Assembly (NCBI RefSeq): GCF_017874255.1 | Contig: NZ_JAGGLD010000009.1 | Location: 42,570-106,569 of the forward strand | Source of the DNA: Paenibacillus shirakamiensis | GTDB taxonomy: Bacteria > Bacillota > Bacilli > Paenibacillales > Paenibacillaceae | Length of the DNA stretch: 64,000 nucleotides | Reading direction: 5' to 3' | In this document: positions 45,002 through 57,779 of the stretch, piece by piece | Position numbering within the stretch: the first letter of the stretch is position 1 | Layout: each line of letters starts with the position of its first letter | The notes under the pieces: model-generated | Seen by the model: the letters and a program-made list of their open reading frames with translations, nothing else | Databases searched by the model: none | Told to the model about the DNA's origin: nothing | Made by a program: the position numbers and the translations under genes

Positions 45002-45323
45002 ATAATTTTAGATTTTAGTATTATCCCGTATTCCTCTAATTTTATTGCATACTACCTGTAAATTATTATCAATATGCTGACTTCATTCAACTAGCCTATT
45101 CTATTCAACATCTTTGAGCAGCTGGCTTATTAAATTGCTTTGCATTAATCCGAATTTATAACTGACCAAGAACAAAAATGTTGTTTATTTAAGGTACTCA
45201 CTTGTCAAAATTTTATAAAATGATCAAGCCATAAATTTATGAAATTGTATTAAAAGTGAGAACAATAATACAGAGAAAATCATTGAATGTTTTTATAATC
45301 ATAAATAGAAAGAGGGTTATGTT
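45002..45323. other. AT-rich intergenic region
   Basis: About 320 bases of AT-rich DNA with no open frame of note, no hairpin and no RNA motif that I can recognise. It begins an AT-rich island running to about 47.3 kb. Confidence 0.6.
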
Positions 45324-46016
45324 ATGTCATCTTACTTACATGAATTAATACATTTTGTTATGGGTTTCACCATAGTTTATTTTATTAATGTGTTTGTTAT
45401 CAAGGCTAGACACTTTTACTATTGTATATATGGAGGCATAATTGCAGTATTACCAGATATCGAAAAATTGATAGATTCAATTTTTTTACACTCCATGCTT
45501 GTCATACCATTTGCATCGATTCTTTTGAATATTTTTATTTCACAATTATATAAACATAATAAATATAACTTTTTAACTACATATATGATTTCAATTATGT
45601 GTTTGTTAAGTCATATTTTATTTGATTTCTTGGAAAACGGAGTTGCTCTTTTATACCCACTCACAAAGAAAGAATATGAATATGCAATCTTTAATCAAGT
45701 TGATTATATATTGCTTGTAATTTTCACACTCATAATCATTTTCAGTTTTTTTTCGACTGTTAGTTCAACTGTATTTAAAATCTTAAGTACATGTCTACTC
45801 TGTTATGTAATAGTGCTGTGTATATCAAAACAATATCTTCACATGCAGCTTTATCAAAAGTATAATTCACAGCATATTACCTTATTAGAGACCTATCCCT
45901 CCTCATCTGAAACTTTTTGCTGGAATTATCAAATACGAACCCTAAAGACTTGGTATGATGGTCATTCTCTCTTGTTTGGGAAATTACAAGAGGATTCTCA
46001 ATTCAACAACAAATAA
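45324..46016 (+). CDS. YdjM-like membrane-bound putative metal-dependent hydrolase
   Basis: The product is 230 residues with about five hydrophobic segments. GGIIAVLPDIEKLIDS and LLSHILFDFLENGVALLYPL resemble the LPDxD and H-x-x-x-D-x-x-x-x-x-G-x-x-x-x-YP motifs of DUF457/YdjM proteins, which are membrane proteins with metal-binding residues. The gene is much more AT-rich than its neighbours. AGAGGG precedes the ATG. A phospholipase-like role is only a guess. Confidence 0.7.
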   Translation: MSSYLHELIHFVMGFTIVYFINVFVIKARHFYYCIYGGIIAVLPDIEKLIDSIFLHSMLVIPFASILLNIFISQLYKHNKYNFLTTYMISIMCLLSHILFDFLENGVALLYPLTKKEYEYAIFNQVDYILLVIFTLIIIFSFFSTVSSTVFKILSTCLLCYVIVLCISKQYLHMQLYQKYNSQHITLLETYPSSSETFCWNYQIRTLKTWYDGHSLLFGKLQEDSQFNNK

Positions 46017-46668
46017 ATTTACTTAGCTTCAATAAAGAATTGCTCTAAACAGATTATACAGAGAGATCACGATTATAAAATGATTCCAATCGAATTAGTA
46101 CAATATCTGTTTTGGAAAAATGATTAGATACAAGTCATCTTTGAGACATTACATTACAGATTATGACTATAAAAAATTTGAATCTCCTCATCTGAATTCA
46201 ATTGAATCTTCTAAGTAATGGATCAGATTTACAATAGAACCTTGACTTAGATATATAACTGACTCCACATAAGAATTTTTTTATTGAACCAAATCCGTGC
46301 AACACATTGAGAAGAAATAATGAGTTTACTCACTGCCATACACGCTGGGATTAACCCACGGACAACCTTCTTGTCAATTGTAAGTATTTCAGCAGAATGA
46401 TGCTACTCGGTCGGCCCCAATGCTCTTTTTTTCTTTCTCTTCATTTAATTTCACAATATCTAATTTCCTATTCCCCCCTTGTTATCAAGATCTCCTTCAC
46501 ATTGCTAAGATAGGCTATGGTTTGCGAATAAAGCGGCCATCTTTTTTTGATGCAACTTAAAGTGAATTAGAAACGTCCATAAAAGAAAATATTAATAATT
46601 TTGTTATTAATATCCACCTAACTATCTAATTATAAAAGCGCCAATTCAGATTATTAAAGGAGAAAAAT
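46017..46668. other. Long gene-free AT-rich region
   Basis: No credible gene is seen in 650 bases. A patch at about 46321-46440 is richer in GC (CGGTCGGCCCC near 46409) and could be a decayed fragment of an older gene or mobile element, but no frame is long enough to name it. Confidence 0.5.
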
Positions 46669-47271
46669 ATGAAAAAAAGAATAATTTCTATTGTAGTAAC
46701 TACTACTATCATTACCGGAGTTTTAGTTTATTTTAATGTCATCAATCACAGCAATTCTCAAGATATTGAACCAGCAACAGCAAATGTACACGACACTAAA
46801 ACAATATCCAGTGGTGATCTAGCTGAAGGTTTTGAGACGGTTGATGAGCTTAAGAACAGCTCTGAAGTTATTGTTGAAGTCGAAGCAGACAAAGGTACAT
46901 CTTTTGAATATAACCATGCAATATTTACATCAACTCGTGTGAAAATCAATAAAATTTATAAAGGTGAATTGAATGTAGACTATATTAAAGTTTTAGAAAC
47001 AGGTGGTTTTTATCACAATAGTGAGAATGTTCTTGAAGGTAATTATGTACTTCAATCTGGGGAAAAGGCTATTCTATTCCTAGATAAATACATTGGTCCT
47101 GTAACTAGTAATTCATATGTAGTCAAAGGAGCCTATCAAGGTAAGTTCGTATTTGTTGAAGGGTCAGATTTTATAAGTGGTGATAATAAAGGTAAGTTTA
47201 AAGAGAACATTGGTAAGTTCGGGGAATTACAACAAGTTCATTCCATCGATGACCTAAAACTAAATAATTAA
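46669..47271 (+). CDS. Secreted or membrane-anchored protein, unknown
   Basis: The product is 200 residues. The basic start MKKR and hydrophobic IISIVVTTTIITGVLVYFNV form an N-terminal membrane anchor or signal. The remainder is a beta-rich extracytoplasmic domain (FTSTRVKINKIYKGELN, VLQSGEKAILFLDKYIGPV) of the kind seen in many secreted Bacillota proteins. AAAGGAG lies 6 bases before the ATG. I do not recognise a family. Confidence 0.75.
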   Translation: MKKRIISIVVTTTIITGVLVYFNVINHSNSQDIEPATANVHDTKTISSGDLAEGFETVDELKNSSEVIVEVEADKGTSFEYNHAIFTSTRVKINKIYKGELNVDYIKVLETGGFYHNSENVLEGNYVLQSGEKAILFLDKYIGPVTSNSYVVKGAYQGKFVFVEGSDFISGDNKGKFKENIGKFGELQQVHSIDDLKLNN

Positions 47272-47423
47272 TCTTTTAGTAGAAAGCCAAATGTAACTAT
47301 ATATATTAGCCAAAGAAATCCTGCCAAATTGCCAGAACACCATTCTATCCTCTCCATAAGCGTAGCATTAAAACCCTATCGGTGAAATTATTCACAACAA
47401 AAGCAGAAAACTATCTTGATGAC

Positions 47424-47455
47424 AGAAAAAAGAAGACGAACTTAAAGTTCGCCTC
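47424..47455 (-). terminator. Terminator of the suf operon
   Basis: GGCGAACTT/AAGTTCGTC hairpin on the minus strand followed by TTCTTTTTT, about 95 bases past the sufB stop. Confidence 0.85.
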
Positions 47456-47550
47456 CTACATGACAAGATCTAATGATCGGCACAAACAAAGCACGACCAT
47501 TTTTCACAGATCAATATCTTTAAAACCTGAATGTATCAATATATAGGATA

Positions 47551-48948
47551 TTAACCGATAGAACCTTCCATCTCAAACTTGATGAGACGGTTCATTTCCA
47601 CCGCATATTCCATAGGAAGTTCTTTGGTGAATGGCTCGATGAAGCCCATAACGATCATCTGAGTAGCCTCAGCATCCGTTAGACCACGGCTCATGAGATA
47701 GAAGAGTTGATCTTCGGATACCTTCGATACGGTCGCTTCATGCTCTAGAATAATGTTATCATTCATGATCTCATTATACGGAATAGTATCTGAAGTAGAT
47801 TCGTTGTCCAGGATCAATGTGTCACATTTGATATTGGATTTCGCACCTTCTGCTTGACGTCCAAAGGAAGCCAGACCCCGGTACGTAACCTTACCCCCAT
47901 GCTTACTGATGGATTTAGATACAATTGTAGAGGTTGTATCTGGTGCAAGGTGAATCATTTTAGCCCCTGCATCCTGATGTTGATTTTTACCAGCAACAGC
48001 GATAGAAAGTACAGATCCTTTAGCGCCGCGTCCTTTAAGAACTACCGCAGGATATTTCATCGTAAGCTTAGATCCGATATTTCCGTCAACCCATTCCATA
48101 GTAGCATTTTCTTCAGCCACAGCACGTTTGGTAACTAGGTTATAAATGTTCGGGGCCCAGTTTTGAATGGTTGTATAACGCACACGTGCATTTTTCAAGC
48201 AAAGAATTTCAACCACGGCACTATGCAAGGAGTTTGTGCTGTAGATTGGAGCTGTACAACCTTCTACATAGTGAACGAAGCTATCTTCGTCAGCAATAAT
48301 CAGTGTACGCTCAAATTGTCCCATGTTCTCGGAGTTAATGCGGAAGTAAGCTTGCAAAGGAACTTCACATTTCACACCTTTTGGAACATAGATGAAGCTA
48401 CCGCCAGACCATACGGCACTATTGAGTGCTGCGAACTTATTGTCTGCTGGAGGAATAATAGTGCTGAAATATTTGCGGAAAATTTCTGGATGCTCACGAA
48501 GTGCAGTGTCGGTATCTGTGAAGATAACGCCTTGATCTTCTAAGCTTTTTTGCATGCTATGATATACAACTTCGGATTCGTACTGAGCAGATACTCCCGC
48601 AAGATACTTTTGCTCTGCTTCAGGAATACCGAGCTTGTCGAACGTTTCTTTGATCTCAGAAGGCACTTCCTCCCAAGTTTTTCCTTGACGTTCTGAAGGT
48701 CTTACATAGTATTGAATGTCATCAAAATCGAGATCATCAAGATCCCCGCCCCATTTAGGCATCGGCATTTTCTCGAATTGCTCCAGTGATTTCAGACGGA
48801 AATCGAGCATCCAATCGGGTTCGTTTTTGATCTTGGAAATTTCAGTTACGATTTCACGAGTCAATCCTTTACCGGATTGAAATATTGATTTATGCTCATC
48901 GCGGAAACCATATTGATATTCTTCCATATCAGGCGCTTTCTTAGCCAT
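47551..48948 (-). CDS. sufB: Fe-S cluster assembly scaffold SufB
   Basis: The product is 465 residues, the family's usual length. The ATG at 48948 has GGAGG 8 bases upstream; an ATG two codons earlier is too close. Key segments are [58 protein letters not shown] and [20 protein letters not shown]. SufB forms the SufBCD complex that assembles Fe-S clusters on a scaffold using SufC ATPase. It is the last gene of sufCDSUB. Confidence 0.97.
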   Translation of the reverse strand: MAKKAPDMEEYQYGFRDEHKSIFQSGKGLTREIVTEISKIKNEPDWMLDFRLKSLEQFEKMPMPKWGGDLDDLDFDDIQYYVRPSERQGKTWEEVPSEIKETFDKLGIPEAEQKYLAGVSAQYESEVVYHSMQKSLEDQGVIFTDTDTALREHPEIFRKYFSTIIPPADNKFAALNSAVWSGGSFIYVPKGVKCEVPLQAYFRINSENMGQFERTLIIADEDSFVHYVEGCTAPIYSTNSLHSAVVEILCLKNARVRYTTIQNWAPNIYNLVTKRAVAEENATMEWVDGNIGSKLTMKYPAVVLKGRGAKGSVLSIAVAGKNQHQDAGAKMIHLAPDTTSTIVSKSISKHGGKVTYRGLASFGRQAEGAKSNIKCDTLILDNESTSDTIPYNEIMNDNIILEHEATVSKVSEDQLFYLMSRGLTDAEATQMIVMGFIEPFTKELPMEYAVEMNRLIKFEMEGSIG

Positions 48949-48976
48949 ATCCATAACCTCCTATAATTTAAAATAC

Positions 48977-51908
<2,932 letters not shown>

Positions 51909-51926
51909 CTGTTCTCCTCCTATCGA

Positions 51927-52709
51927 TTAAGCCTCTTGCCCAACAGTTTCATCTTCGATACCTAGCTCTTCTTTAACCCAGTCATATCCTTCTTTTTCAA
52001 GACGTTCTGCAAGTTCTGGACCACCTGATTTTACGATACGACCTTGCATCATAACGTGTACATAGTCAGGAGTGATGTAGTCTAGCAAACGTTGATAGTG
52101 GGTAATGATCAAGAATCCACGATCTTCACTACGCATAGAGTTAACTCCATTAGCTACAATACGAAGAGCATCGATATCCAAGCCTGAGTCGATCTCATCC
52201 AAAATTACGAGCTTCGGATCAAGCAAAAGCATTTGAAGGATTTCATTCCGTTTTTTCTCTCCGCCGGAGAATCCTTCGTTCAGATAGCGATGAGCAAATT
52301 CAGGGTTCATTTCAAGTTCCTTCATTTTGCCTTCCATTTGGCGAATGAACTTGATAAGAGATACTTCATTACCTTCACCGCGGCGAGCATTAATCGCACT
52401 ACGCAAGAAGTCAGAATTCGTTACCCCAGCAATTTCGCTTGGATATTGCATAGCCAAGAAAAGGCCTGCACGAGCCCGTTCATCCACAGCCATATCGAGT
52501 ACATCTTCGCCATTCAGTGTTACTTGACCCTCAGTTACTTCATACTTTGGATGGCCCATTAGAGCTGAGGCAAGTGTACTCTTACCTGTACCATTGGGTC
52601 CCATGATAGCATGGATTTCTCCACCTTTTATATCAAGGTTAATGCCCTTCAAAATTTCTTTTCCTTCGATTGTTGCTTTCAAACCTTCAATAGTAAACTG
52701 TGTAGCCAT
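51927..52709 (-). CDS. sufC: Fe-S assembly ATPase SufC
   Basis: The product is 260 residues from the ATG at 52709, with GGAGGG 11 bases upstream; a longer frame to 52787 runs into the promoter region. The ABC motifs are Walker A GPNGTGKST, the SufC-type signature LNEGFSGGEKKR, and Walker B LVILDEIDSGLDID. First gene of the operon. Confidence 0.97.
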   Translation of the reverse strand: MATQFTIEGLKATIEGKEILKGINLDIKGGEIHAIMGPNGTGKSTLASALMGHPKYEVTEGQVTLNGEDVLDMAVDERARAGLFLAMQYPSEIAGVTNSDFLRSAINARRGEGNEVSLIKFIRQMEGKMKELEMNPEFAHRYLNEGFSGGEKKRNEILQMLLLDPKLVILDEIDSGLDIDALRIVANGVNSMRSEDRGFLIITHYQRLLDYITPDYVHVMMQGRIVKSGGPELAERLEKEGYDWVKEELGIEDETVGQEA

Positions 52710-52785
52710 AATCTGCTGATCCCTCCGTCTAATCGTTAAATGAGATGTCCATATTATTTCATCAGGGACGCTCCCTAGTGTAATC

Positions 52786-52823
52786 ATTATATCATAATGA
52801 GTATCTAATTAGAATTATTCTAA
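52786..52823 (-). promoter_or_regulatory. suf operon promoter with 7-1-7 Fur/PerR-type palindrome
   Basis: A minus-strand -10 TATAAT is at 52786-52791. The perfect palindrome TTAGAAT-T-ATTCTAA at 52809-52823 begins at the -35 position. Its 7-1-7 shape is that of Fur-family operators (PerR: TTATAAT-n-ATTATAA). Two tandem decamers TGATTCTCAT and TGATTCTCAA follow at 52825-52844. Confidence 0.6.
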
Positions 52824-52924
52824 CTGATTCTCATTGATTCTCAATTTATTTTACCTTACTTCTAGATGTTTATCAATGAGACAAGAAGGCTAGTTGTCTG
52901 CCTTTTACATTGTACACTTTATAA

Positions 52925-52965
52925 CAAGAAACAGCTTGACTGCTAAGCAGTCAAGCTGTTTCTTT
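52925..52965 (-). terminator. Terminator after dps
   Basis: A 17-bp perfect hairpin (GAAACAGCTTGACTGCT and its complement) with a T-rich tail on the minus strand. Confidence 0.85.
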
Positions 52966-53019
52966 CGTGCTTACACACCTTTGGAAAGGTAGCGATAGTC
53001 ACTATATATTCTTTGCAGA

Positions 53020-53496
53020 TCAACCTAGGTAAGAGCGAAGCATCCACATATGTTTTTCGAACTCGCCTTTAAATCCAGTAAGCAAGTCGCTAGTAGCATC
53101 ATCTTCTGCTTGATCAGCTAGTTCAATACCTTCAGCGAAAGACTCAGACAATGTTGCAAAGTCTTCGATTAAATTTTGAACCATAGTGTTCGGATCTTCC
53201 TTACCCGTTGCTTCTTGAATTGTAGACAATTCCAAATATTCTTTTAGGGTAGCAGCTGGACTGCCTTTAATGGTAAGCAATCGTTCTGCAATTTCATCCA
53301 TTTTCAGAGTTACTTCATTATATAACTCTTCAAATTTGACATGTAATGTGAAGAAGTTGTTGCCTTTCACATACCAGTGGTAGTTATGAATTTTCACATA
53401 CAATACGTTCAAGTTTGCTACTTGTTGATTCAGTACTTGTTCAAGTCCTGCATTTTTTGTAGTTTTGCTTGTTGCTTTAGCATCTGTCTTAGCCAT
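53020..53496 (-). CDS. dps: Dps family DNA-binding ferritin-like protein
   Basis: The product is 158 residues. The ferroxidase signature is HNYHWYVKGNNFFTLHVKFE with DEIAERLLTIKG following. A Lys/Thr/Ala-rich N-terminal tail (AKTDAKATSKTTKNA) could bind DNA. Dps shells oxidise and store iron with peroxide, protecting DNA. AGAGGGA precedes the ATG. Peroxide regulation is likely by family habit. Confidence 0.95.
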   Translation of the reverse strand: MAKTDAKATSKTTKNAGLEQVLNQQVANLNVLYVKIHNYHWYVKGNNFFTLHVKFEELYNEVTLKMDEIAERLLTIKGSPAATLKEYLELSTIQEATGKEDPNTMVQNLIEDFATLSESFAEGIELADQAEDDATSDLLTGFKGEFEKHMWMLRSYLG

Positions 53497-53536
53497 GATA
53501 AATCCCTCTTTTCTATTATTGTTAAATTTATTTCAT

Positions 53537-53554
53537 CTCTAGGAAAACCTAGAG
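53537..53554. promoter_or_regulatory. Palindrome upstream of dps
   Basis: CTCTAGG-AAAA-CCTAGAG is a perfect 7-bp inverted repeat, 41 bases upstream of the dps start. It could be an operator or leader hairpin; it does not resemble a known PerR box. Confidence 0.4.
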
Positions 53555-53738
53555 CTGACTAATAATGTTACTTGTAAAGATTGTGTGCCTTCTTGTCTTA
53601 TTTTTACCCTTAAGAGCTCCAAGCGAAACAACCATTCTTTTCAAAAAAAAATACAAAAACCAATACTTTTCCGATATACTAACTTTACACAAATGAGAAT
53701 AACAATTAGACAAGCAATTTATTCGGAGGTGTATGTTG

Positions 53739-54959
53739 ATGTCCCACTATCATCCCCTGACTCTTGATGAGGCAGTCGCATTAGCCCGTTCCATTCCTAA
53801 CCATTTCTCAGAGCAAGCTGAACTTCTAAGTGAAGAAATTGGAGATGGTAATCTTAATCTGGTCTTTCGAATTACAGATGCAAAGACGAGAAAAGGTATT
53901 ATTATCAAACAAGCTCTACCTTATGCTAAAGTTGTCGGTGAATCTTGGCCCTTAAGCCTGGACCGTGCTCGCATAGAACGTGAAGCGCTGCAAATTCAAT
54001 ATGCCTTGGTTCCAGATTTAGTTCCTGCCGTGTTCAATTTTGATAATGATCTGGCAGTTACGGTAATGGAAGATCTGAGTGATCATACGATTATGCGTAA
54101 GGGACTGATAGACGGTCATCACTATCCACTTTTTGCTGAGCATATTGGCAAATTTATAGCTCACACTCTTTTTTATACGTCTGATCTCGGGATGAACCAA
54201 CAGCAGAAGAAAGAACAACTTGCTCGTTTCATCAATCCAGATCTATGCAAAATATCAGAGGATCTCATTTTCGAAGACCCTTATCGAGACTCGCCTAACA
54301 ACAATATTCCTGAATCGATTCGTACGGATGCTGAAGCACTTTGGAACGATAAAGAACTCAAACTCGAAATCGCCCTACTCCGAGAAAGTTTCCTTACGCA
54401 TACAGAGGCATTGTTACATGGTGACCTTCATACTGGAAGCATATTCGTCACGGCGAGCTCAACCAAAGTTATCGATCCCGAGTTTGCCTATTACGGCCCT
54501 ATGGGTTTTGATATCGGTGCAGTAATCGGTAATCTATTGCTGAATTATGCTGCTCAACCCGGCTGGTCTGCTACTGCTAACAAGCTTAATAGCCAAAGAG
54601 AGTTCTTACTACAGACTATCTTAAATGTATGGGAACACTTTGAGAGCAATTTCATAGCACTTTGGAACCGAGATATCGTGGATATTACAGCAACTACGCC
54701 AGGTTATCAGGATATCTATATTCAAAAGATTCTACGTGACACGATTGGTTTTGCAGGAGCCAAAATGATCCGGCGCATTGTCGGTCTATCTCATGTAGCG
54801 GATGTAGATACCATTGAAGATGAATATGTTCGCATCCATGCGCAGCGAACTGCGCTTCGAATAGGCACATCTTTAGTCAAGCTAGGACGTAAAGCTACTC
54901 ATATTCAAGAAATTATTACCATTGCAAAAGCGGCTGTATTGGAGGAGGTCAGACAATAA
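53739..54959 (+). CDS. mtnK: S-methyl-5-thioribose kinase
   Basis: The product is 406 residues from the ATG at 53739, with GGAGG 9 bases upstream; an ATG six bases earlier is too close. The aminoglycoside-kinase-like fold shows [14 protein letters not shown], the catalytic [10 protein letters not shown] and metal-binding [17 protein letters not shown]. MtnK phosphorylates methylthioribose in the methionine salvage pathway. It is directly coupled to mtnA. Confidence 0.96.
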   Translation: MSHYHPLTLDEAVALARSIPNHFSEQAELLSEEIGDGNLNLVFRITDAKTRKGIIIKQALPYAKVVGESWPLSLDRARIEREALQIQYALVPDLVPAVFNFDNDLAVTVMEDLSDHTIMRKGLIDGHHYPLFAEHIGKFIAHTLFYTSDLGMNQQQKKEQLARFINPDLCKISEDLIFEDPYRDSPNNNIPESIRTDAEALWNDKELKLEIALLRESFLTHTEALLHGDLHTGSIFVTASSTKVIDPEFAYYGPMGFDIGAVIGNLLLNYAAQPGWSATANKLNSQREFLLQTILNVWEHFESNFIALWNRDIVDITATTPGYQDIYIQKILRDTIGFAGAKMIRRIVGLSHVADVDTIEDEYVRIHAQRTALRIGTSLVKLGRKATHIQEIITIAKAAVLEEVRQ

Positions 54960-56053
54960 TGGGGACAATCAATTCGGACAATTCTACTCTCGTACCAACT
55001 AGTGAAGGACCCTTGCTAAGTCTACGCTGGGAGGAAGATCGCTTATTTCTTCTTGATCAACGCCTGCTTCCTGAGCACATCATCTTCTTAGAGCTAAAAG
55101 CCGTCTCTGAGATCTGGGATGCCATCGCTACTATGAAAGTACGTGGTGCACCAGCCATTGGTATCTCAGCTGCATACGGAGTGGTATTAGCTGGACAAGC
55201 TTACGAAGGAGACATTCCTGCGCAATGGATTGAAGAGATACACAAGGCTGCTGATTATTTGGCCACTTCACGGCCCACAGCTGTGAACCTCTTCTGGGCT
55301 CTAAATCGAATGAAAGATCGTGCTACGCTGCTAAGCGAACAATATTCAGATATCAAAATGTTGAATCTAAGTTTGATGGCAGAGGCTGTTCTAATCCATC
55401 AAGAAGATGAAGAGGTATGCCGAATGATTGGTGAGCATGCCCTTCCTTTATTTGAAAGTGGGATGGGCGTACTTACTCACTGTAATGCTGGTGGTTTGGC
55501 GACTGCCAAATATGGAACCGCACTCGCTCCATTTTATTTAGCCAAAGAACGAGGGATATCTCTCAAAGTATTTGCTGATGAGACACGTCCCGTCCTTCAG
55601 GGTGCAAGGCTTACCGCATTTGAACTACAACAGGCTGGTGTAGATGTAACTCTGCTTACGGATAATATGGCTGCTGTTGTCATGGCAAAAGGATGGATAC
55701 AGGCTGTTATTGTGGGTACCGACCGTGTCGCTGCGAACGGAGATGTGGCGAACAAAATCGGAACGTATGGAGTAGCAGTCCTCGCAAAAGCACATGGTAT
55801 TCCGTTCTATGTAGCTTCACCTCTCTCTACCATAGATTTGAGTACAGCATCTGGAGCAGACATTCCCATTGAAGAACGTCCCGAAAGTGAAATCACTGAA
55901 TTTTATGGCAAACGTACAGCTCCTGTCGGTGTCAAAGTGTTTAATCCCGCTTTCGATGTAACTCCACATGAGTATGTGACAGCGATTATTACGGAAAAAG
56001 GAATCGTTCGTGAACCTTATCTAAGTACGCTTCCAGAACTATTCAAAAAGTGA
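54959..56053 (+). CDS. mtnA: S-methyl-5-thioribose-1-phosphate isomerase
   Basis: The product is 364 residues. Signatures are [17 protein letters not shown], the catalytic cysteine in [11 protein letters not shown] and the aspartate in [18 protein letters not shown]. It isomerises methylthioribose-1-P to methylthioribulose-1-P. The ATG shares a base with the mtnK stop (TAATG), with GGAGGAGG upstream. Confidence 0.97.
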   Translation: MGTINSDNSTLVPTSEGPLLSLRWEEDRLFLLDQRLLPEHIIFLELKAVSEIWDAIATMKVRGAPAIGISAAYGVVLAGQAYEGDIPAQWIEEIHKAADYLATSRPTAVNLFWALNRMKDRATLLSEQYSDIKMLNLSLMAEAVLIHQEDEEVCRMIGEHALPLFESGMGVLTHCNAGGLATAKYGTALAPFYLAKERGISLKVFADETRPVLQGARLTAFELQQAGVDVTLLTDNMAAVVMAKGWIQAVIVGTDRVAANGDVANKIGTYGVAVLAKAHGIPFYVASPLSTIDLSTASGADIPIEERPESEITEFYGKRTAPVGVKVFNPAFDVTPHEYVTAIITEKGIVREPYLSTLPELFKK

Positions 56054-56154
56054 AGCAAAAGTCCCTGTATCCACTTTGCTGAACATGCCATTAGGACTAT
56101 TAAAATCGACCAAAAGATGGTATGATTTAAGAAAAAGTGTGATTTGAGGGAACT

Positions 56155-56724
56155 ATGAATAATTCATCCAACAACGAAGAACTCGCCTATTTATTTAATG
56201 TGGATATTTTAATTAAAGACCGTTCTAATGCACTCGCACTTCAATCTCTAATCGAACTTCTTAATCGCGGTGAGCTTGTAGATTACCGAGTGAAGTCTGG
56301 CGTGGAGTTAGGTCAAGTCATTGAAGCAACATTGTCTGCAAAGAGACAAGCTATGATTAACAAGACATTTAAAGGCCCAGAGACGGTTACCTCACCCGTA
56401 GTGAATGAGCCGAAGAAAGCTCCAAAAGTCATTTCATCCAGCCCGAAATTTGCAGTAAAGCATGCCTCAGAATCAGAAGAGACGAATACTAATAATCTGA
56501 CCCAACACATGTCGGATGAAGCTATTCAGTCCTGGATTCAGAATTATATAGATGACAATCGGCTAGTTCGATTATCTATTGAACGTAATCGAGAACGCAT
56601 GACAATACCTTGTCGTATCTTAAATTATGCCTCAGATACTCGTACCATTAATGTCTATCATGTGGATCAAAAGCAAGTGTATATGTACACACTTAGTGAA
56701 ATTATCGATTTTGTTGATGCATAG
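56155..56724 (+). CDS. Conserved protein with C-terminal beta domain, unknown
   Basis: The product is 189 residues. An N-terminal helical part (LAYLFNVDILIKDRSNALAL) is followed by a Pro/Lys/Ser-rich linker (about residues 75-115). A C-terminal small beta domain follows (SIERNRERMTIPCRILNYAS, YHVDQKQVYMYTLSEIIDF), reminiscent of WYL-like ligand domains. GAGGGA precedes the ATG. I do not recognise a function. Confidence 0.8.
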   Translation: MNNSSNNEELAYLFNVDILIKDRSNALALQSLIELLNRGELVDYRVKSGVELGQVIEATLSAKRQAMINKTFKGPETVTSPVVNEPKKAPKVISSSPKFAVKHASESEETNTNNLTQHMSDEAIQSWIQNYIDDNRLVRLSIERNRERMTIPCRILNYASDTRTINVYHVDQKQVYMYTLSEIIDFVDA

Positions 56725-56757
56725 AATTGTGATGCTAGAATAGAAACGACTTCGATG

Positions 56758-56800
56758 CAAAAAGGGCATTTTCCGGGTGTAACCCGAAAGATGCCCTTCG
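56758..56800. terminator. Bidirectional terminator between convergent genes
   Basis: AAGGGCAT and ATGCCCTT arms with an inner GGGTGTAACCC hairpin have T runs on both strands. Confidence 0.85.
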
Positions 56801-56801
56801 T

Positions 56802-57170
56802 TTATTTTTTGAATGCTTCTAAGGCGAATAGTAGCCACCCCAAGATAAAAGCTACGCCGCCAAAAGGAGTAATTGCACCTAGCAAGGTAATCCCTGTTAT
56901 ACTTAGAACATAGAGACTACCTGAGAACAAAATCGTACCGATTAGTAACAATCTACTGGCCCATAATAACCTTTTTGATTCTCCCCATGCATGTGCCGCT
57001 ATACCAATGAGGATAATCCCTAATCCATGTATCATATGATACAATACTCCGGTCTCATAAGTAGCCGCATGATCTCCCAGAACCGATTTTAAAGCGTGTG
57101 CACCAAATGCACCAATAGCTACACCTAATAGCATAACGATGGCGCCAATACCGACAGATTTCCGTTGCAT
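56802..57170 (-). CDS. DUF423 (YwdK-like) membrane protein
   Basis: The product is 122 residues with four hydrophobic segments. GAFGAHALKSVLGDHAATYETG and ITPFGGVAFILGWLLF are DUF423 hallmarks. AAGGAG precedes the ATG. The function is unknown. Confidence 0.92.
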   Translation of the reverse strand: MQRKSVGIGAIVMLLGVAIGAFGAHALKSVLGDHAATYETGVLYHMIHGLGIILIGIAAHAWGESKRLLWASRLLLIGTILFSGSLYVLSITGITLLGAITPFGGVAFILGWLLFALEAFKK

Positions 57171-57336
57171 ACTTGCGTTTCACTCCTTGTCTTAGTAACC
57201 TAATCTTTTTATTTTACATTTTTCTAAGCCGAGGTGCCACAATTAGAAGTTAATCATAAAAGATAGTTGGTTTTCACCATAATTATCAGAATCAAATTTT
57301 AATTCAACAAATGGATATTAAAGGAGTTTAGACCTT

Positions 57337-57738
57337 TTGAAAGATCAACTAAATGAATTCGATCCAGTATTCTCTGATCCGGTCAGTAATATAGCATCCC
57401 CTGGAGAAAAACGCCATTCAGGTCCCGGGATAGCTTCATTTATAGTTAGTATTATAGCTTTAGTAGGTTATATTATTGGCTTCTATGTCATCTTTAAGTT
57501 CATGAATTCTATGGGTACAACGGAATTAACAGAAGAGGATATTATGAACCATGCCTCCATAACAATTTCCGGGTTTGTCATTGGAGTTTCTTTAGTACTA
57601 ACCATAATTAGTCTAATTTTATCTATTATTGGAATATCTCTGAAAAATAGAAAAAGACTTTATGCTGTTCTTGGACTTGGTATTGCAGCTGCTCCTGCTT
57701 TACTATTTACAATTCTATCCTTAGTCAATTTTCTTTAA
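57337..57738 (+). CDS. Small DUF4190-like membrane protein
   Basis: The product is 133 residues from a TTG with AAGGAG 10 bases upstream. A soluble, Pro-rich N terminus (about 30 residues) leads to three hydrophobic segments (about 30-52, 73-98, 106-130) with the GPGIASFIVSIIALVGYIIG pattern seen in DUF4190-type proteins. Confidence 0.75.
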   Translation: MKDQLNEFDPVFSDPVSNIASPGEKRHSGPGIASFIVSIIALVGYIIGFYVIFKFMNSMGTTELTEEDIMNHASITISGFVIGVSLVLTIISLILSIIGISLKNRKRLYAVLGLGIAAAPALLFTILSLVNFL

Positions 57739-57779
57739 AGCATTAACACTTAACATCCAGTCAGAAAAGGGGAATGAAC

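Noticed and set aside
52233..52562. 109-codon plus-strand frame inside sufC
   Set aside because: Shadow of a strongly conserved gene on the other strand.
53580..53767. 60-codon frame ahead of mtnK
   Set aside because: No ribosome site; it overlaps the mtnK start and is explained by chance in AT-rich DNA.
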